From Lichenicola sp964236105 (GTDB lineage: Bacteria > Pseudomonadota > Alphaproteobacteria > Acetobacterales > Acetobacteraceae), in NCBI GenBank assembly GCA_964236105.1, contig CAXSBC010000005.1, forward strand, positions 62,001 through 126,000: a stretch of 64,000 bases of DNA, read 5' to 3'. Positions 1 to 9,084 of the stretch are shown here, piece by piece; position 1 is the first letter of the stretch; each line of letters opens with the position of its first letter. Both the position numbers and the translations under genes were made by a program. Under the pieces are notes generated by a model that was not told where the DNA came from, did not search any database, and saw nothing but the letters and a program-made list of their open reading frames with translations.

Positions 1-129
1 CTGCAGGTGCGCGTGGGCGACGTCGAGAATGCCGGCCAGGTGTTCTCGACGCTGATGGGCGACGTCGTCGAGCCGCGTCGGGACTTCATCGTCGGCAACG
101 CGCTCAAGGTCGCCAATCTCGACATCTAG
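1..129 (+). CDS. gyrB: DNA gyrase subunit B, 3' end only
   Basis: The first 43 codons of the window are open in frame 1 and end in TAG. The peptide contains LMGDVVEPRR and finishes VANLDI, which is the conserved C-terminal tail of GyrB (TOPRIM/C-terminal region: TLMGDxVEPRRxFI, then NALxVxNLD). GyrB is the ATPase subunit of the type II topoisomerase that introduces negative supercoils. The start lies before base 1. Only 19 bases separate its stop from the dld ATG, so read-through transcription into dld is possible. Confidence 0.9.
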   Translation: MQVRVGDVENAGQVFSTLMGDVVEPRRDFIVGNALKVANLDI

Positions 130-148
130 CCTGCACACCGACCAGTCG

Positions 149-1957
149 ATGAACCATCCCGGACGCATCGATCATCCGGATGACGCCGCGGCGCGCGCGG
201 CGTGCCCGACGCCCCGGCGGCCTGGCGCGGCACCGGACGGCAACCGGGAGTTCCTGGCAGCCCTCGTCCTGATCGTCGGACGCAGGCACGTGCTGACCGA
301 CGCCGGCCGGACCCTGCGATACCGCAAGGGCTACCGGTTCGGCGTCGGCCGCGCGCTCGCCGTGGTCCGGCCAGGGTCCCTGGTGCAGCAATGGCGCGTG
401 CTGAAGGCCTGTGTCGCCGCCGACAAGATCGTCATCATGCAGGGCGCCAATACCGGGCTCACCGGCGGCTCGACCCCGGACGGCGATGGCTACGATCGGG
501 AGATCGTCATCATCAACACCCAGCGCATGCGCACGCTGCATCTGATCGGCGACGGGCGGCAGGTGGTCTGCCTGCCCGGCGCCACGCTCGACCAGCTGGA
601 GCAGAGGCTCGGCGCGATCGGACGCGAGCCGCACTCGGTCATCGGATCGTCCTGCATCGGCGCCTCGGTGTTCGGGGGCGTGAGCAACAACTCCGGCGGC
701 GCGCTCGTCCAGCGCGGTCCGGCCTACACCGAGATGGCGCTGTTCGCGCGGGCCGACGAGCGCGGCACCCTGGAACTGGTCAACCATCTCGGCATCGCAC
801 TCGGCTGCGAGCCGGAGGAGATGCTGGCGCGCGTCGAACGCGGCGACTTCGCCCAAGGCGACATCAGCTGGAACGCCGGCAAGGGGCATGACGACGACTA
901 TGCCAGGCGCATCCGCGACATCGATGCCGCCACGCCGTCGCGGTTCAACGCCGATCCGCTGCTCTGGCACGAGGCTGCGGGCTGTGCCGGCAAGCTCGCC
1001 TTGTTCGCCGTCCGGCTCGACACCTTTCCGGCCGACGCGGGCCCCGTGGTGTTCTATGTCGGCACCAACAGCACCGACGAGCTGGAAGACATAAGGCGTC
1101 ATGTGCTCTCGACGTTCGAGGAGCTGCCGATCGCCGGCGAATACATGCACCGCGACGCGTTCGACATTGCCGAGACCTACGGCAAGGATACCTTCCTGAT
1201 CATCCGCCTGCTCGGCACCCGCCGGCTTGCCGCGCTGTTCGCCGCCAAGGCCCGCTTCGACCAGCTGGCCGGGCGGCTGGCCTGGCTGCCCGCCGGGCTG
1301 AGCGACCGGGTGCTGCAGCGCGCCGGGCGGCTCTTTCCCAGGCACCTGCCGAAGCGGATGCGCGACTATCGCGACCGCTACGAGCATCACCTCATGCTCA
1401 GGGTCGGCAGCAGGATGGCGGCGCCGACGCGGCAGTTCCTGCAGGCGTTCTTTGCGCAGGCGACGGGCGACTTCTTCGAATGCACCTCCGACGAGGGCGG
1501 CAAGGCCTTCCTGCACCGCTTCGCCGCCGCCGGCGCCGCGATCCGCTACCGGACCATCCAGGCGACGATCGCCGAGGACATCATCGCGCTGGATGTCGCC
1601 CTGCGTCGCGACGACCGGGACTGGTTCGAAACGCTTCCCACCGACATCGAGGCGTCGCTGCTCGCCAGGCTCTATTACGGCCATTTCCTGTGCCACGTCA
1701 TGCACCAGGACTACGTGGTCAGGAAGGGACACGATCCCGTGGCGATCGAGCACAGCATGCTGCCGCATCTCGATGCGCGCGGCGCGCTGTATCCGGCGGA
1801 GCATAATGTCGGTCATCTCTACCGGGCGCCTGCGGCGATGACCGAGCACTACCGGACGCTCGATCCCTGCAACTGCTTCAACCCGGGCATCGGCAAGACG
1901 ACGAGGCGGCGCAACTGGCTGGCCGAGAGCGTCGAGCAGGACGTGTCGTCAACATAA
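149..1957 (+). CDS. dld: D-lactate dehydrogenase (quinone), FAD-dependent
   Basis: A 602-residue protein that follows E. coli Dld almost end to end. It oxidises D-lactate to pyruvate at the inner face of the membrane and passes electrons to quinone. Visible landmarks are the FAD-binding PCMH region (MQGANTGLTGGSTP near residue 90, then REPHSVIGSSCIGAS and NNSGGALVQRGPAYTEM), the membrane-binding region (KYGKDTF-like segment, YEHHLML), FLHRFAAAGAAIRY, and the C-terminal YPAEHNVGHLYRAP and NPGIGKT. The N-terminus is about 30 residues longer than the E. coli enzyme and there is no clear ribosome-binding site before this ATG, so the true start may be further in. A 6-bp inverted repeat (1958-1982) follows the stop. 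Confidence 0.95.
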   Translation: MNHPGRIDHPDDAAARAACPTPRRPGAAPDGNREFLAALVLIVGRRHVLTDAGRTLRYRKGYRFGVGRALAVVRPGSLVQQWRVLKACVAADKIVIMQGANTGLTGGSTPDGDGYDREIVIINTQRMRTLHLIGDGRQVVCLPGATLDQLEQRLGAIGREPHSVIGSSCIGASVFGGVSNNSGGALVQRGPAYTEMALFARADERGTLELVNHLGIALGCEPEEMLARVERGDFAQGDISWNAGKGHDDDYARRIRDIDAATPSRFNADPLLWHEAAGCAGKLALFAVRLDTFPADAGPVVFYVGTNSTDELEDIRRHVLSTFEELPIAGEYMHRDAFDIAETYGKDTFLIIRLLGTRRLAALFAAKARFDQLAGRLAWLPAGLSDRVLQRAGRLFPRHLPKRMRDYRDRYEHHLMLRVGSRMAAPTRQFLQAFFAQATGDFFECTSDEGGKAFLHRFAAAGAAIRYRTIQATIAEDIIALDVALRRDDRDWFETLPTDIEASLLARLYYGHFLCHVMHQDYVVRKGHDPVAIEHSMLPHLDARGALYPAEHNVGHLYRAPAAMTEHYRTLDPCNCFNPGIGKTTRRRNWLAESVEQDVSST

Positions 1958-2248
1958 CGGGATCTGCGAAAGCCGTATCCCGAACCGGACGCTTCTGTCG
2001 CCCCGCTGCAGTGGGTGGATGAACCTGCGCTTGGCTTCGCTCGACCCAGCGGTCTGCCATCATCCACGCGCCAGATGGCGATGCCCGAGACCTCGATCCC
2101 TGCGCAGCGGGCAAGCCGGGCGTTCCACCGAGTTCGTGATGACCTCGGTGCGCTCGCCTGTCGTCTGCCCAACCACCTGCTGCTTGCACGGTCCTGCGGA
2201 CGGTCGCTGCACCGGACGAGCCGCCGGCGCAGGCCGGCGGCGAAGATC

Positions 2249-2494
2249 CTACTTGTTGGTGCGGCCGAGCTTGTTGGGGTCGACGCCGCCGCCCTTGGCG
2301 CCGTCGCTGACGACATCGCCTTCGACCGTGTTGTCGGCCTCCACCGTCTCCGGGTCGGCGCCGGTGCGAGCGAACGCGCCCTTCGATGCGCCGATGCCCG
2401 GGTTGCGCTCGAGGTCGCTCGGCGGCCGGGGCACGTCGGCGCCGAGATCGTCAGGGCCCGTCGGCGGATGCGTCGGATGCTTGGAGGATGTCAT
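2249..2494 (-). CDS. small acidic hypothetical protein
   Basis: An 81-residue hydrophilic protein beginning MTSSKHPTHPP, rich in Gly, Asp and Pro, with no membrane segment and no motif I recognise. The start is favoured because AGGAG lies seven bases upstream of the ATG. It ends in a basic KLGRTNK tail. Short disordered proteins like this are common as stress-related or hypothetical genes in alphaproteobacteria, but no function can be assigned. The 291 bases between dld and this gene hold only arginine-rich frames that I regard as non-coding. Confidence 0.55.
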   Translation of the reverse strand: MTSSKHPTHPPTGPDDLGADVPRPPSDLERNPGIGASKGAFARTGADPETVEADNTVEGDVVSDGAKGGGVDPNKLGRTNK

Positions 2495-2667
2495 CGATAG
2501 CTCCTGGTCATGTTTGCCTGCGCCGAACGATGCCGTGGCCCGGCGCGGGGGTCGGATGGGTTGGCGGTGGAGGCCGACGAGCGGGTTCGTCCGTCCCGAT
2601 CTGATCCGCATCCTTCCGGAAGAAGAGGGGCGCACCGCCGACGCCGCAAGGCATCCTCGCGGTGTTG

Positions 2668-3582
2668 TCAGGCGGCGGGCGCGTGCTGCGCCAGCAGCGC
2701 CTCCGACGTCGACCAGAGACGCTGGCGGAAACCCGGATCGTCGGCATGCGGATTGGACCGGGCCGGCCGGCAATCGGCGTAGAAGCCGCCGCTCGCGCGA
2801 TCCAGATCCGGATGCGCCGCCAGGTAGCACTGCGTCGCCGCCCCCTGTCGGATCGACTTCGAGAACAGCCCGATGACGGGCATCAGCAGCTTCACCGGCC
2901 CGTCGAGCGAGCGCGGCAGGTCGGTGCTGGCGATGACGCCCGGATGCAGCGCATTGGCGGTGATGCCGCGTTCGCGCAGCCGGTCCGCCATCGACTTGGC
3001 GAAGGCGAGGTTGGCGAGCTTCGACTGTCCGTAGAACGGCAGCGGCTTGTAGCCGAGATGGGCGTCGAGGTTGTCGAAGACGATGCCTGCCCTGGGTGCC
3101 AGCATCTGGGCGGCACTGCTGCTCACCATCACCAGCCGGCCGCTGCCGTCGCGCAGCAGGTCCTCGATCCGTGTCACCAGCAGCATGTGCGACAGGTGGT
3201 TGACGCGGAACTGGCTCTCGACGCCGCTGCGGACGTCCGGTCCGCGCGGCGCCATGATGCCGGCATTGGCGATGATCGCATCCAGCGGCACGCCGAGGTC
3301 GCGCACGGCCCGTGCTGCGGCGGCGACCGAGGCGAAGTCGTCCTGGTCGCAGACCAGGGGCGTTGCCTGGCCGCTGACCGTGTCGCAGGCCTCGGCCGCG
3401 CGCCTGGCCGAGCGCGCCGTGCCGATCACGTGCGCCCCCCGGGCGGCGAGCGCCCGCATGGTCTCGAACCCTAGGCCAGACGCGCAGCCTGTCACCAGGA
3501 ACACCTTGCCCGACAGCTCCAGCCCTGCCAGCACCTGATCGGCCGTGGCCCGCCTGCCGAACCGTGACGTCCTGCCTGCCAT
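2668..3582 (-). CDS. SDR family NAD(P)-dependent oxidoreductase
   Basis: A 304-residue short-chain dehydrogenase. The Rossmann glycine motif TGCASGLG is near residue 32, NAG near 116, the catalytic Ser in VMVSSSAAQ and the active-site YGQSK near residue 191. The organisation (long C-terminal part after LHPGVIASTDLPR) resembles the retinol dehydrogenase/WW-domain oxidoreductase-like subgroup; the substrate is unknown. The start has AAGGAGCG nine bases upstream. The small membrane-protein gene 75 bases upstream is on the same strand and may be cotranscribed. Confidence 0.88.
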   Translation of the reverse strand: MAGRTSRFGRRATADQVLAGLELSGKVFLVTGCASGLGFETMRALAARGAHVIGTARSARRAAEACDTVSGQATPLVCDQDDFASVAAAARAVRDLGVPLDAIIANAGIMAPRGPDVRSGVESQFRVNHLSHMLLVTRIEDLLRDGSGRLVMVSSSAAQMLAPRAGIVFDNLDAHLGYKPLPFYGQSKLANLAFAKSMADRLRERGITANALHPGVIASTDLPRSLDGPVKLLMPVIGLFSKSIRQGAATQCYLAAHPDLDRASGGFYADCRPARSNPHADDPGFRQRLWSTSEALLAQHAPAA

Positions 3583-3657
3583 GGCTACGCGCTCCTTTTG
3601 TGGCCAGCCGCCGGAGACGCCAGCGTCGCCGCGGTCACCGCTTCGGGTGTAACCGGC

Positions 3658-4143
3658 TCACGCACGCCGCGACGACCCGCTCTGGCTGAGGCCGGCGCCC
3701 GCTGCCAGTCCGAGCGCCATCGCCACGTAGGCAACGGCCATCGAGCGCTTGGACAGCACGAATTCCCAGCCCGGCGTGAACCGCTTCGGCGTGGCCCCGT
3801 AATCCACCAGCGCCGCAACGGCCGACAGGGCGAGCGCGTCCCGCAGCATCGTCTGCGGCGGCAACGGACGACGCGGTGCGATCCAGTTCTCGAACAGCAC
3901 CGCCCAGAATAGCGTGGCCGCATGATGGGTCGCATAGCCCACGAGCGTATGCGACAGGTCGCCGCCCCTGACCGCACCGGCAGAGCTGCCGGTCAGCCAG
4001 TGACTGGTGGCATTCACCGGCTGCAGCGCGCCCTTGCCTTCCAGGCGCGCGAGACCGGCCAGCGCGGCCGTCGAGGTCAGGCTCGCGGCCGTTCCCGACA
4101 CGATCGCACGACGCAACGTTCGAGCCCTGCGGGTCACCGGCAT
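3658..4143 (-). CDS. small integral membrane protein, conserved hypothetical
   Basis: 161 residues with three or four hydrophobic stretches: an N-terminal one after a basic MPVTRRARTLRR, FWAVLFENW near residue 80, ALALSAVAALV near 108 and VAYVAMALGLAAGAGL near the C-terminus. It carries the string QPVNATSHWLTG, which I associate with a conserved hypothetical proteobacterial membrane family. GAGGAG abuts the ATG, so the GTG two codons downstream (4135-4137) is a better-spaced alternative start. Function unknown. Confidence 0.7.
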   Translation of the reverse strand: MPVTRRARTLRRAIVSGTAASLTSTAALAGLARLEGKGALQPVNATSHWLTGSSAGAVRGGDLSHTLVGYATHHAATLFWAVLFENWIAPRRPLPPQTMLRDALALSAVAALVDYGATPKRFTPGWEFVLSKRSMAVAYVAMALGLAAGAGLSQSGSSRRA

Positions 4144-4477
4144 CTCCTCGACTGGATGGATCCAACGCCGCAGCCGGAAGCTTGTTCCACCTCGCCTCCG
4201 CTGATCGGCAGATGGGGTGATCATCCGACCAGAGCCGGTGCACGTCCGTGCTGAAGATCGCTCGGCATCACGAAATCGACGCGCATTCACGGAAATCCGG
4301 GCAGGTTCGGCCCCTCCCGGCGCCCGGACGGCGCACGGATCACGGCACGCTGCACGGATGCTCAGGGGGAGTTGACATGCTCCCGATTGACTTGCTCCAT
4401 GCCGGCAGGACCGGCCGATGCCGGGACCTGAACGATCGTCCGATACAGGGCGACGCTCGCCCGGGAGGCACCGTGCA
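4144..4477. promoter_or_regulatory. gene-free upstream region of the first sugar ABC operon
   Basis: This 334-base stretch separates the divergent membrane-protein gene from the ABC operon. It contains a perfect -35 hexamer TTGACA at 4372-4377, embedded in a 5-8-5 dyad (GGGAG 4367-4371, CTCCC 4380-4384), which would place a repressor or activator on the -35 box. No convincing -10 hexamer follows at 17 bases, so the promoter may be activator-dependent. I see no gene, tRNA or repeat in the remainder. Confidence 0.35.
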
Positions 4478-5959
4478 TTGTCCTCTGCGCTGCTGGACGT
4501 AGTCGGCCTGACGAAGTCGTTCGACGGGGTCGTGGCGCTCGCGGACGGCCGATTTCGTCTCGAGCCCGGAACCGTGCACGCGCTGTGCGGCGGCAACGGC
4601 GCCGGCAAGTCCACCTTCCTGTCGATCGTCATGGGCATCCAGCCGCGCGACGGCGGCACCATCGAGGTCGCGGGACGACCGGTCAGCTTCTCGCATCCCT
4701 CGCAGGCGCTCGCCGCCGGCATCGCCATCATCGAGCAGGAGCTCAGCCCGGTGCTCGATCTCACCGTGGCCGAGAACATCTTCCTCGGCCGCGAGCCGGT
4801 GGCGGCGTTCGGACGCATCGACTTCGCCGCGATGCGCCGCGACGCCATGCGGCTGCTGCAGCAGCTGGGCTTCGTGATCGATCCGGGTGCCGTGATGCGC
4901 ACGCTGTCGATCGGGCAGATGCAGCTGGTCGAGATCGCCAAGGCGCTGAGCCACGACGCCCGCATCATCATCATGGACGAGCCCACGTCGGCGCTTGGCG
5001 AGACCGAGGTCGGCCAGCTCTACACGGCGGTGAAGCGGCTGCGCGACCAGGGCAAGGGGATCATCTACGTCTCGCACCGGCTGACCGAGATCTTCGAGCT
5101 GGCCGACAGCTACACGGTGTTTCGCGACGGGCGGCATGTCGCCGACGGCCGCGTCGGCGACATCGACCGGGCCGGGCTGATCGGCATGATCGTCGGGCGG
5201 GCGCTGAGCGACGAGTACATCAAGACCAACGTGCCGGGTGCGGCGACGCGGCTGGCGGTGGAGGGCCTGTCGCTGCCGGGCACGCTGAGCGACATCTCGT
5301 TCACGGTGCGCCAGGGCGAGATCGTCGGCTTCTACGGGCTGCTCGGCGCCGGGCGCACCGAGCTGATGGAGTGCCTGTTCGGGCTGGCGCCAGGCTGGAC
5401 CGGCCGCATGACGGTCGATGCGGTGCCGGTGCGGCCGGCGTCCCCGGCTGCCGCCATGCAGGCGGGACTGGCGCTGGTCACCGAGGACCGCAAGCAGAGC
5501 GGCCTGGTGCTGACCGGCTCGGTGCGCGAGAATCTGAGCCTGGCGATGCTGACGGCGCTGTCGCCGCGCGGCGTCGTCGACCGGCGTCGCGAGGCAAAGT
5601 CGTCGGCGGACGCGATCCGTCGCTTCGGCATCCGGACGGCGACCGACCGGCTGGCGGTGAGCAGCCTGTCGGGCGGCAACCAGCAGAAGGTGGTGATCGG
5701 CCGCTTCGACATGACGCAGCCGAAGATATTCCTGTTCGACGAGCCCACGCGCGGCGTCGATGTCGGCGCCAAGCGCGAGATCTACGCCATCATGTCCGAT
5801 TTCGCGGCCCACGGCGGCGCCGTGGTGATGGTGTCCGGCGAGGCGGAGGAGATCCTGGGCATGTGCGACCGCATCGTCGTGATGCGCCAGGGGCGGATCG
5901 CTGCGATCCTGGAGCGCGCGGACGCGACCCAGCAGACCATGCTGCATCTCGCGGCATGA
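4478..5959 (+). CDS. sugar ABC transporter ATP-binding protein (CUT2/RbsA type)
   Basis: A tandem two-domain ATPase that powers a ribose-type importer. First domain: Walker A GGNGAGKST, signature LSIGQ, Walker B IIIMDEPTS. Second domain: degenerate Walker A (GAGRTEL), signature LSGGNQQK, Walker B FLFDEPTRGVD. I chose the TTG at 4478, giving MSSALLDVVGLTKSFDG, because GGGAGG lies nine bases upstream and family members start at about this point. An in-frame ATG at 4418 would add 20 unconserved residues. It is followed after 22 bases by the permease gene and then by the binding-protein gene, forming one transporter operon. Confidence 0.93.
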   Translation: MSSALLDVVGLTKSFDGVVALADGRFRLEPGTVHALCGGNGAGKSTFLSIVMGIQPRDGGTIEVAGRPVSFSHPSQALAAGIAIIEQELSPVLDLTVAENIFLGREPVAAFGRIDFAAMRRDAMRLLQQLGFVIDPGAVMRTLSIGQMQLVEIAKALSHDARIIIMDEPTSALGETEVGQLYTAVKRLRDQGKGIIYVSHRLTEIFELADSYTVFRDGRHVADGRVGDIDRAGLIGMIVGRALSDEYIKTNVPGAATRLAVEGLSLPGTLSDISFTVRQGEIVGFYGLLGAGRTELMECLFGLAPGWTGRMTVDAVPVRPASPAAAMQAGLALVTEDRKQSGLVLTGSVRENLSLAMLTALSPRGVVDRRREAKSSADAIRRFGIRTATDRLAVSSLSGGNQQKVVIGRFDMTQPKIFLFDEPTRGVDVGAKREIYAIMSDFAAHGGAVVMVSGEAEEILGMCDRIVVMRQGRIAAILERADATQQTMLHLAA

Positions 5960-5981
5960 ACCAGGGACGGACCAGGACGGC

Positions 5982-6992
5982 ATGAGTGCGAGCAGGACCG
6001 GCACGGCGGCGCGGCAGATGACGGGTGCCCGCGTCGCCATGCAGTACATGAAGCGCTACGGCATCGTGACGGCGTTCTTCGCGCTCTGCATCGTGCTCAG
6101 CCTGGTGTCGGACTATTTCTTCACCGTCGGCAACATCGTCAACGTGCTGCGCCAGACCTCGATCAACGGGGTGCTGGCCATCGGCATGACCTTCGTGATC
6201 CTGACCCGCGGCATCGATCTGTCGGTGGGCTCGGTGGCAGCGCTGTCGGGCATCGTCGCCACCAGCTTCGCCACCCGCTCGGCGATCGCCGGCATTCCGG
6301 GCGCGCCCTATCCGGCGCTGCTGGCGATCGCGGCGGGGCTCGCGGTGGGGCTCGCCAGCGGCGGCATCTCGGGCGGCATCGTGACGCGCTTCCGGGTGCC
6401 GCCCTTCGTGGTCACGCTGGGCATGCTGTCGACAGCCCGCGGCCTGACGCTGCTCTATGCGGGCGGGCGGCCGATCCCGAACCTGACGCCGCAGTTCCGC
6501 TGGATCGGCACCGCCGAGGTGTTCGGCGTGCCGCTGCCGATCCTGGTGCTGATCGCGGTGTTCGGGGTCGCCTGGTGGGTGCTGGGCTACACGCGCTTCG
6601 GCCGCCAGGTCTATGCCACCGGCGGCAACCCGCGGGCGGCGACCTCGTCGGGGATCAGCGTGTCGCGGGTGCGGCTGTCGGTCTACCTGATCTCGGGCGG
6701 GCTGGCGGCGCTGGCGGGCATCATGCTCGCCGCCCGCACCGGCTCCGGCCTGACCCAGGCCGGCATCTCCTACGAGCTCGACGCGATCGCGGCGGTGGTG
6801 ATCGGCGGCACCAGCCTGTCGGGCGGCGTCGGCGGCGTGACCGGCACGCTGTTCGGCGCGCTGATCATCGGCGTGATGAATAACGGCCTCGACCTGCTCG
6901 GCGTCGACTCGAACTACCAGCAGATCTTCAAGGGGCTGATGATCGTCGGCGCCGTGATGCTCGATTCCGCACGACGCGGCGAGGCGCACTGA
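5982..6992 (+). CDS. sugar ABC transporter permease (CUT2/RbsC type)
   Basis: A 336-residue polytopic membrane protein with about nine or ten hydrophobic segments. It has the RbsC hallmarks GMTFVILTRGIDLSVGSVAALSG near residue 65, PPFVVTLGMLS, YATGGNPRAA, and the C-terminal IGGTSLSGGVGGVTGT followed by GVMNNGLDLLG. It forms the membrane channel for the adjacent ATPase and binding protein. CUT2 systems usually work with a single permease gene, as here. Confidence 0.93.
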   Translation: MSASRTGTAARQMTGARVAMQYMKRYGIVTAFFALCIVLSLVSDYFFTVGNIVNVLRQTSINGVLAIGMTFVILTRGIDLSVGSVAALSGIVATSFATRSAIAGIPGAPYPALLAIAAGLAVGLASGGISGGIVTRFRVPPFVVTLGMLSTARGLTLLYAGGRPIPNLTPQFRWIGTAEVFGVPLPILVLIAVFGVAWWVLGYTRFGRQVYATGGNPRAATSSGISVSRVRLSVYLISGGLAALAGIMLAARTGSGLTQAGISYELDAIAAVVIGGTSLSGGVGGVTGTLFGALIIGVMNNGLDLLGVDSNYQQIFKGLMIVGAVMLDSARRGEAH

Positions 6993-7042
6993 AATCGCTC
7001 AAGCGCCGGCATCAAGCCGGTCGTCGAACAAGGGAGAACACC

Positions 7043-8050
7043 ATGAGTTTCCGCAACCTCTGTCTCGCCGGCACCGTCGCCATGCTCGCCGCCACGGCGG
7101 GCGCGCATGCGGATCCTGCCAGGAAGCTCAAGATCGGCGTCGATCTGTACGGGCTCAAGGCCGAGTTCATGCAGCTCTGGGCCGCCTCGGTGAAGCAGAG
7201 CCCCGAGGTGAAGGACGGCAGCGTCGAGGTGACGGTGTTCGACGGGCGCTACGACTCGCTGGTGCAGCAGAACCAGTTCGACACCATGATCAGCCAGAAA
7301 TACGACGCGATCATCTTCGCGCCGATCGACGCCGATGCCGCCGCCACCGCGGTCGAGGCGGCGCACAAGGCCGGCATCCCGGTGGTCGGCACCAACACGC
7401 GCGCCAACAGCCCGCTGCTGACCTCCTATGTCGGCTCCGACGACACGCGCTCGGGCTATCTCGAGGCCAAGGCGGTGCTCGACAAGATCGGCTGCAAGGG
7501 CAATGTCGTCATCATCGAGGGCCCGATCGGCATCTCCGCGCAGATCCAGCGTCGGGAAGGCAACCTGAAGGCGCTGAAGGAGTGCCCGGCGGTCAAGGTG
7601 CTGGAGATGAAGACCGCGAACTGGTCGCGCGCGGAAGCGCAGACGCTGATGGATGACTGGCTGACCCGCTATCCCGGCCGCATCAGCGGCATCATCGGCC
7701 AGAACGACGAGATGGCGCTGGGTGCCATCGAGGCGATCAAGAGCGCCAACCTGAAGGTGGGCTCCTTCGCGATCGCCGGCATCGACGGCATCACCGACGC
7801 GCTGCTGGCGGTGAAGGCGGGCGAGATGACGTCGATCCTGCAGGATGCCAACGCCCAGGCGCAGGGCTCGCTGGACGTCGCCGTGCGCCAGGTGGACGGA
7901 GCGGGCTTCAAGCCGCAATCGGCGATCTGGCAGCAATATCCGCAGATGAAGTGGGAGGACGGCACCGCCAAGAACTACAACGTGCCCTGGACGCCGGTGA
8001 CGCCGCAGAATGTCGACGAGCTGCTCGCGCGCCGCCAGAAGGGCTCCTGA
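7043..8050 (+). CDS. periplasmic sugar-binding protein of ABC transporter
   Basis: A 335-residue type I periplasmic binding protein of the peripla_BP_4/RbsB family. A Sec signal peptide (LAGTVAMLAATAGAHA) ends at about residue 23. The mature protein shows the alternating domain pattern: KIGVDLYGLKAEFM, then YDAIIFAPIDADAAATAVEAA, AGIPVVGTNT, the second-lobe IIEGPIGISAQIQRREG, GIIGQNDEMALGAIEAIK and AGIDGITDALLAVKAGEM. AGGGAGAA precedes the ATG. Two stem-loops follow the stop before the kinase gene, an arrangement that often raises binding-protein expression over downstream genes. The ligand cannot be read from sequence; neighbours suggest a polyol or pentose. Confidence 0.9.
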   Translation: MSFRNLCLAGTVAMLAATAGAHADPARKLKIGVDLYGLKAEFMQLWAASVKQSPEVKDGSVEVTVFDGRYDSLVQQNQFDTMISQKYDAIIFAPIDADAAATAVEAAHKAGIPVVGTNTRANSPLLTSYVGSDDTRSGYLEAKAVLDKIGCKGNVVIIEGPIGISAQIQRREGNLKALKECPAVKVLEMKTANWSRAEAQTLMDDWLTRYPGRISGIIGQNDEMALGAIEAIKSANLKVGSFAIAGIDGITDALLAVKAGEMTSILQDANAQAQGSLDVAVRQVDGAGFKPQSAIWQQYPQMKWEDGTAKNYNVPWTPVTPQNVDELLARRQKGS

Positions 8051-8099
8051 GCGGAGCGGAGCGGCTCGATGCGACGGCGCCGGCCCGCAGCGGATGGCC

Positions 8100-8153
8100 G
8101 GCCGCCGTCGCAGGCGGCCATGGCGGGCCCGGGGGTATCGCCCCCAGGCCCGC
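8100..8153 (+). terminator. tandem intercistronic stem-loops (attenuator or mRNA-stabilising)
   Basis: Two adjacent hairpins lie between the binding-protein stop and the kinase start. The first is GGCCGCC (8100-8106) paired with GGCGGCC (8113-8119), loop six. The second is GCGGGCC-c-GGGGG (8123-8135) paired with CCCCC-a-GGCCCGC (8141-8153), loop TATCG. No T-tract follows, so full Rho-independent termination is unlikely. Partial termination or 3' protection of the upstream message is the likelier role. Confidence 0.6.
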
Positions 8154-8175
8154 ATCCAGTTCCGGGGAGGACGGC

Positions 8176-9084
8176 GTGATCGTCGTGTTCGGTGCGATCG
8201 GGATCGATATCGTCACCCGGGTGGCGCGGTTTCCCCGGCCAGGCGAGACGGTCGCCTGCGACGGCTACGACATCGTGCCCGGCACCAAGGGCGCCAACCA
8301 GGCGCTCGCCGCGGCGCGGGCGGGGGCGTCGGTGGTGCATGTGGCGACCGTGGGCGACGACGCGTCCGGCGTCGTCGCCGCCTCGCTGCTGCGCGCGGCC
8401 GGCGTCGATCTGCGTCATCTGCGCGTCGTCGACACGCCGACCGGAACCTGCCTGATCACGGTGGATGCGGCGGGCGAGAACACCGTCGTCGCCGCGTCCA
8501 GCGCCAACCGCCACACCACGCTGTCGCAGCTCGACGCCTGCGCGTTCGGCGCCGGCGACACGCTGGTGCTGCAATGCGAGCTGAGGGCCGAGGAGACCTA
8601 TGCCGCGGTGCGGCTGGCGCGGGCGCGCGGCGCGCGGATCGTGCTGAACGCGGCACCCGCGGCCGCGGTGCCCGCCTCGGTGCTGGCGGCGCTGGATTTG
8701 CTGGTGGTCAACGAGACCGAGGCGATCGCGATCGGCGCCGCGCTCGGTGTCGCCGAGGCCGATCCGGAGCGGATCGCGCAGGCGATCCACGCGGGGCATG
8801 GCTGTGCCACGGCGGTGACGCTGGGGGCAGGCGGCGCGGTGCTGTGGGACGGCGGCGTCCGCTGCCATGCCCCGGCCCTTGAGGTGGCGATCGTGGATAC
8901 CACCGCGGCCGGCGACAGCTTCACCGGATACATGGCGGCCGCACTCGATCGCGGGCTCGGGATGCAGGCGGCCCTGCTGCAGGGGGTCGCCGCCGGATCG
9001 CTGTGCTGCACCCGTGCCGGCGCGCAGACCGGCATCCCGGACGCGGCCGAGGTGCTGGCCGCGCTGGGCGGCCCGGCCGCATGA
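8176..9084 (+). CDS. ribokinase-family (PfkB) carbohydrate kinase
   Basis: A 302-residue PfkB-family kinase close to ribokinase. It begins with a GTG (8176) preceded by GGGGAGG at five bases, giving MIVVFGAIGIDIV. Ribokinase landmarks are GTKGANQALAAARAG near residue 40, LVVNETEA near 180, and the ATP/anion-hole motif DTTAAGDSF with the catalytic Asp near residue 245. It would phosphorylate a sugar taken in by the upstream transporter or a ketose made by the SDR downstream. Its stop overlaps the regulator ATG (ATGA at 9081-9084). Confidence 0.9.
   Translation: MIVVFGAIGIDIVTRVARFPRPGETVACDGYDIVPGTKGANQALAAARAGASVVHVATVGDDASGVVAASLLRAAGVDLRHLRVVDTPTGTCLITVDAAGENTVVAASSANRHTTLSQLDACAFGAGDTLVLQCELRAEETYAAVRLARARGARIVLNAAPAAAVPASVLAALDLLVVNETEAIAIGAALGVAEADPERIAQAIHAGHGCATAVTLGAGGAVLWDGGVRCHAPALEVAIVDTTAAGDSFTGYMAAALDRGLGMQAALLQGVAAGSLCCTRAGAQTGIPDAAEVLAALGGPAA

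Noticed and set aside
1958..2248. Possible transposase remnant or small gene after dld
   Set aside because: All frames are Arg/Ser/Pro-rich with no ribosome-binding site or recognisable motif; treated as intergenic.
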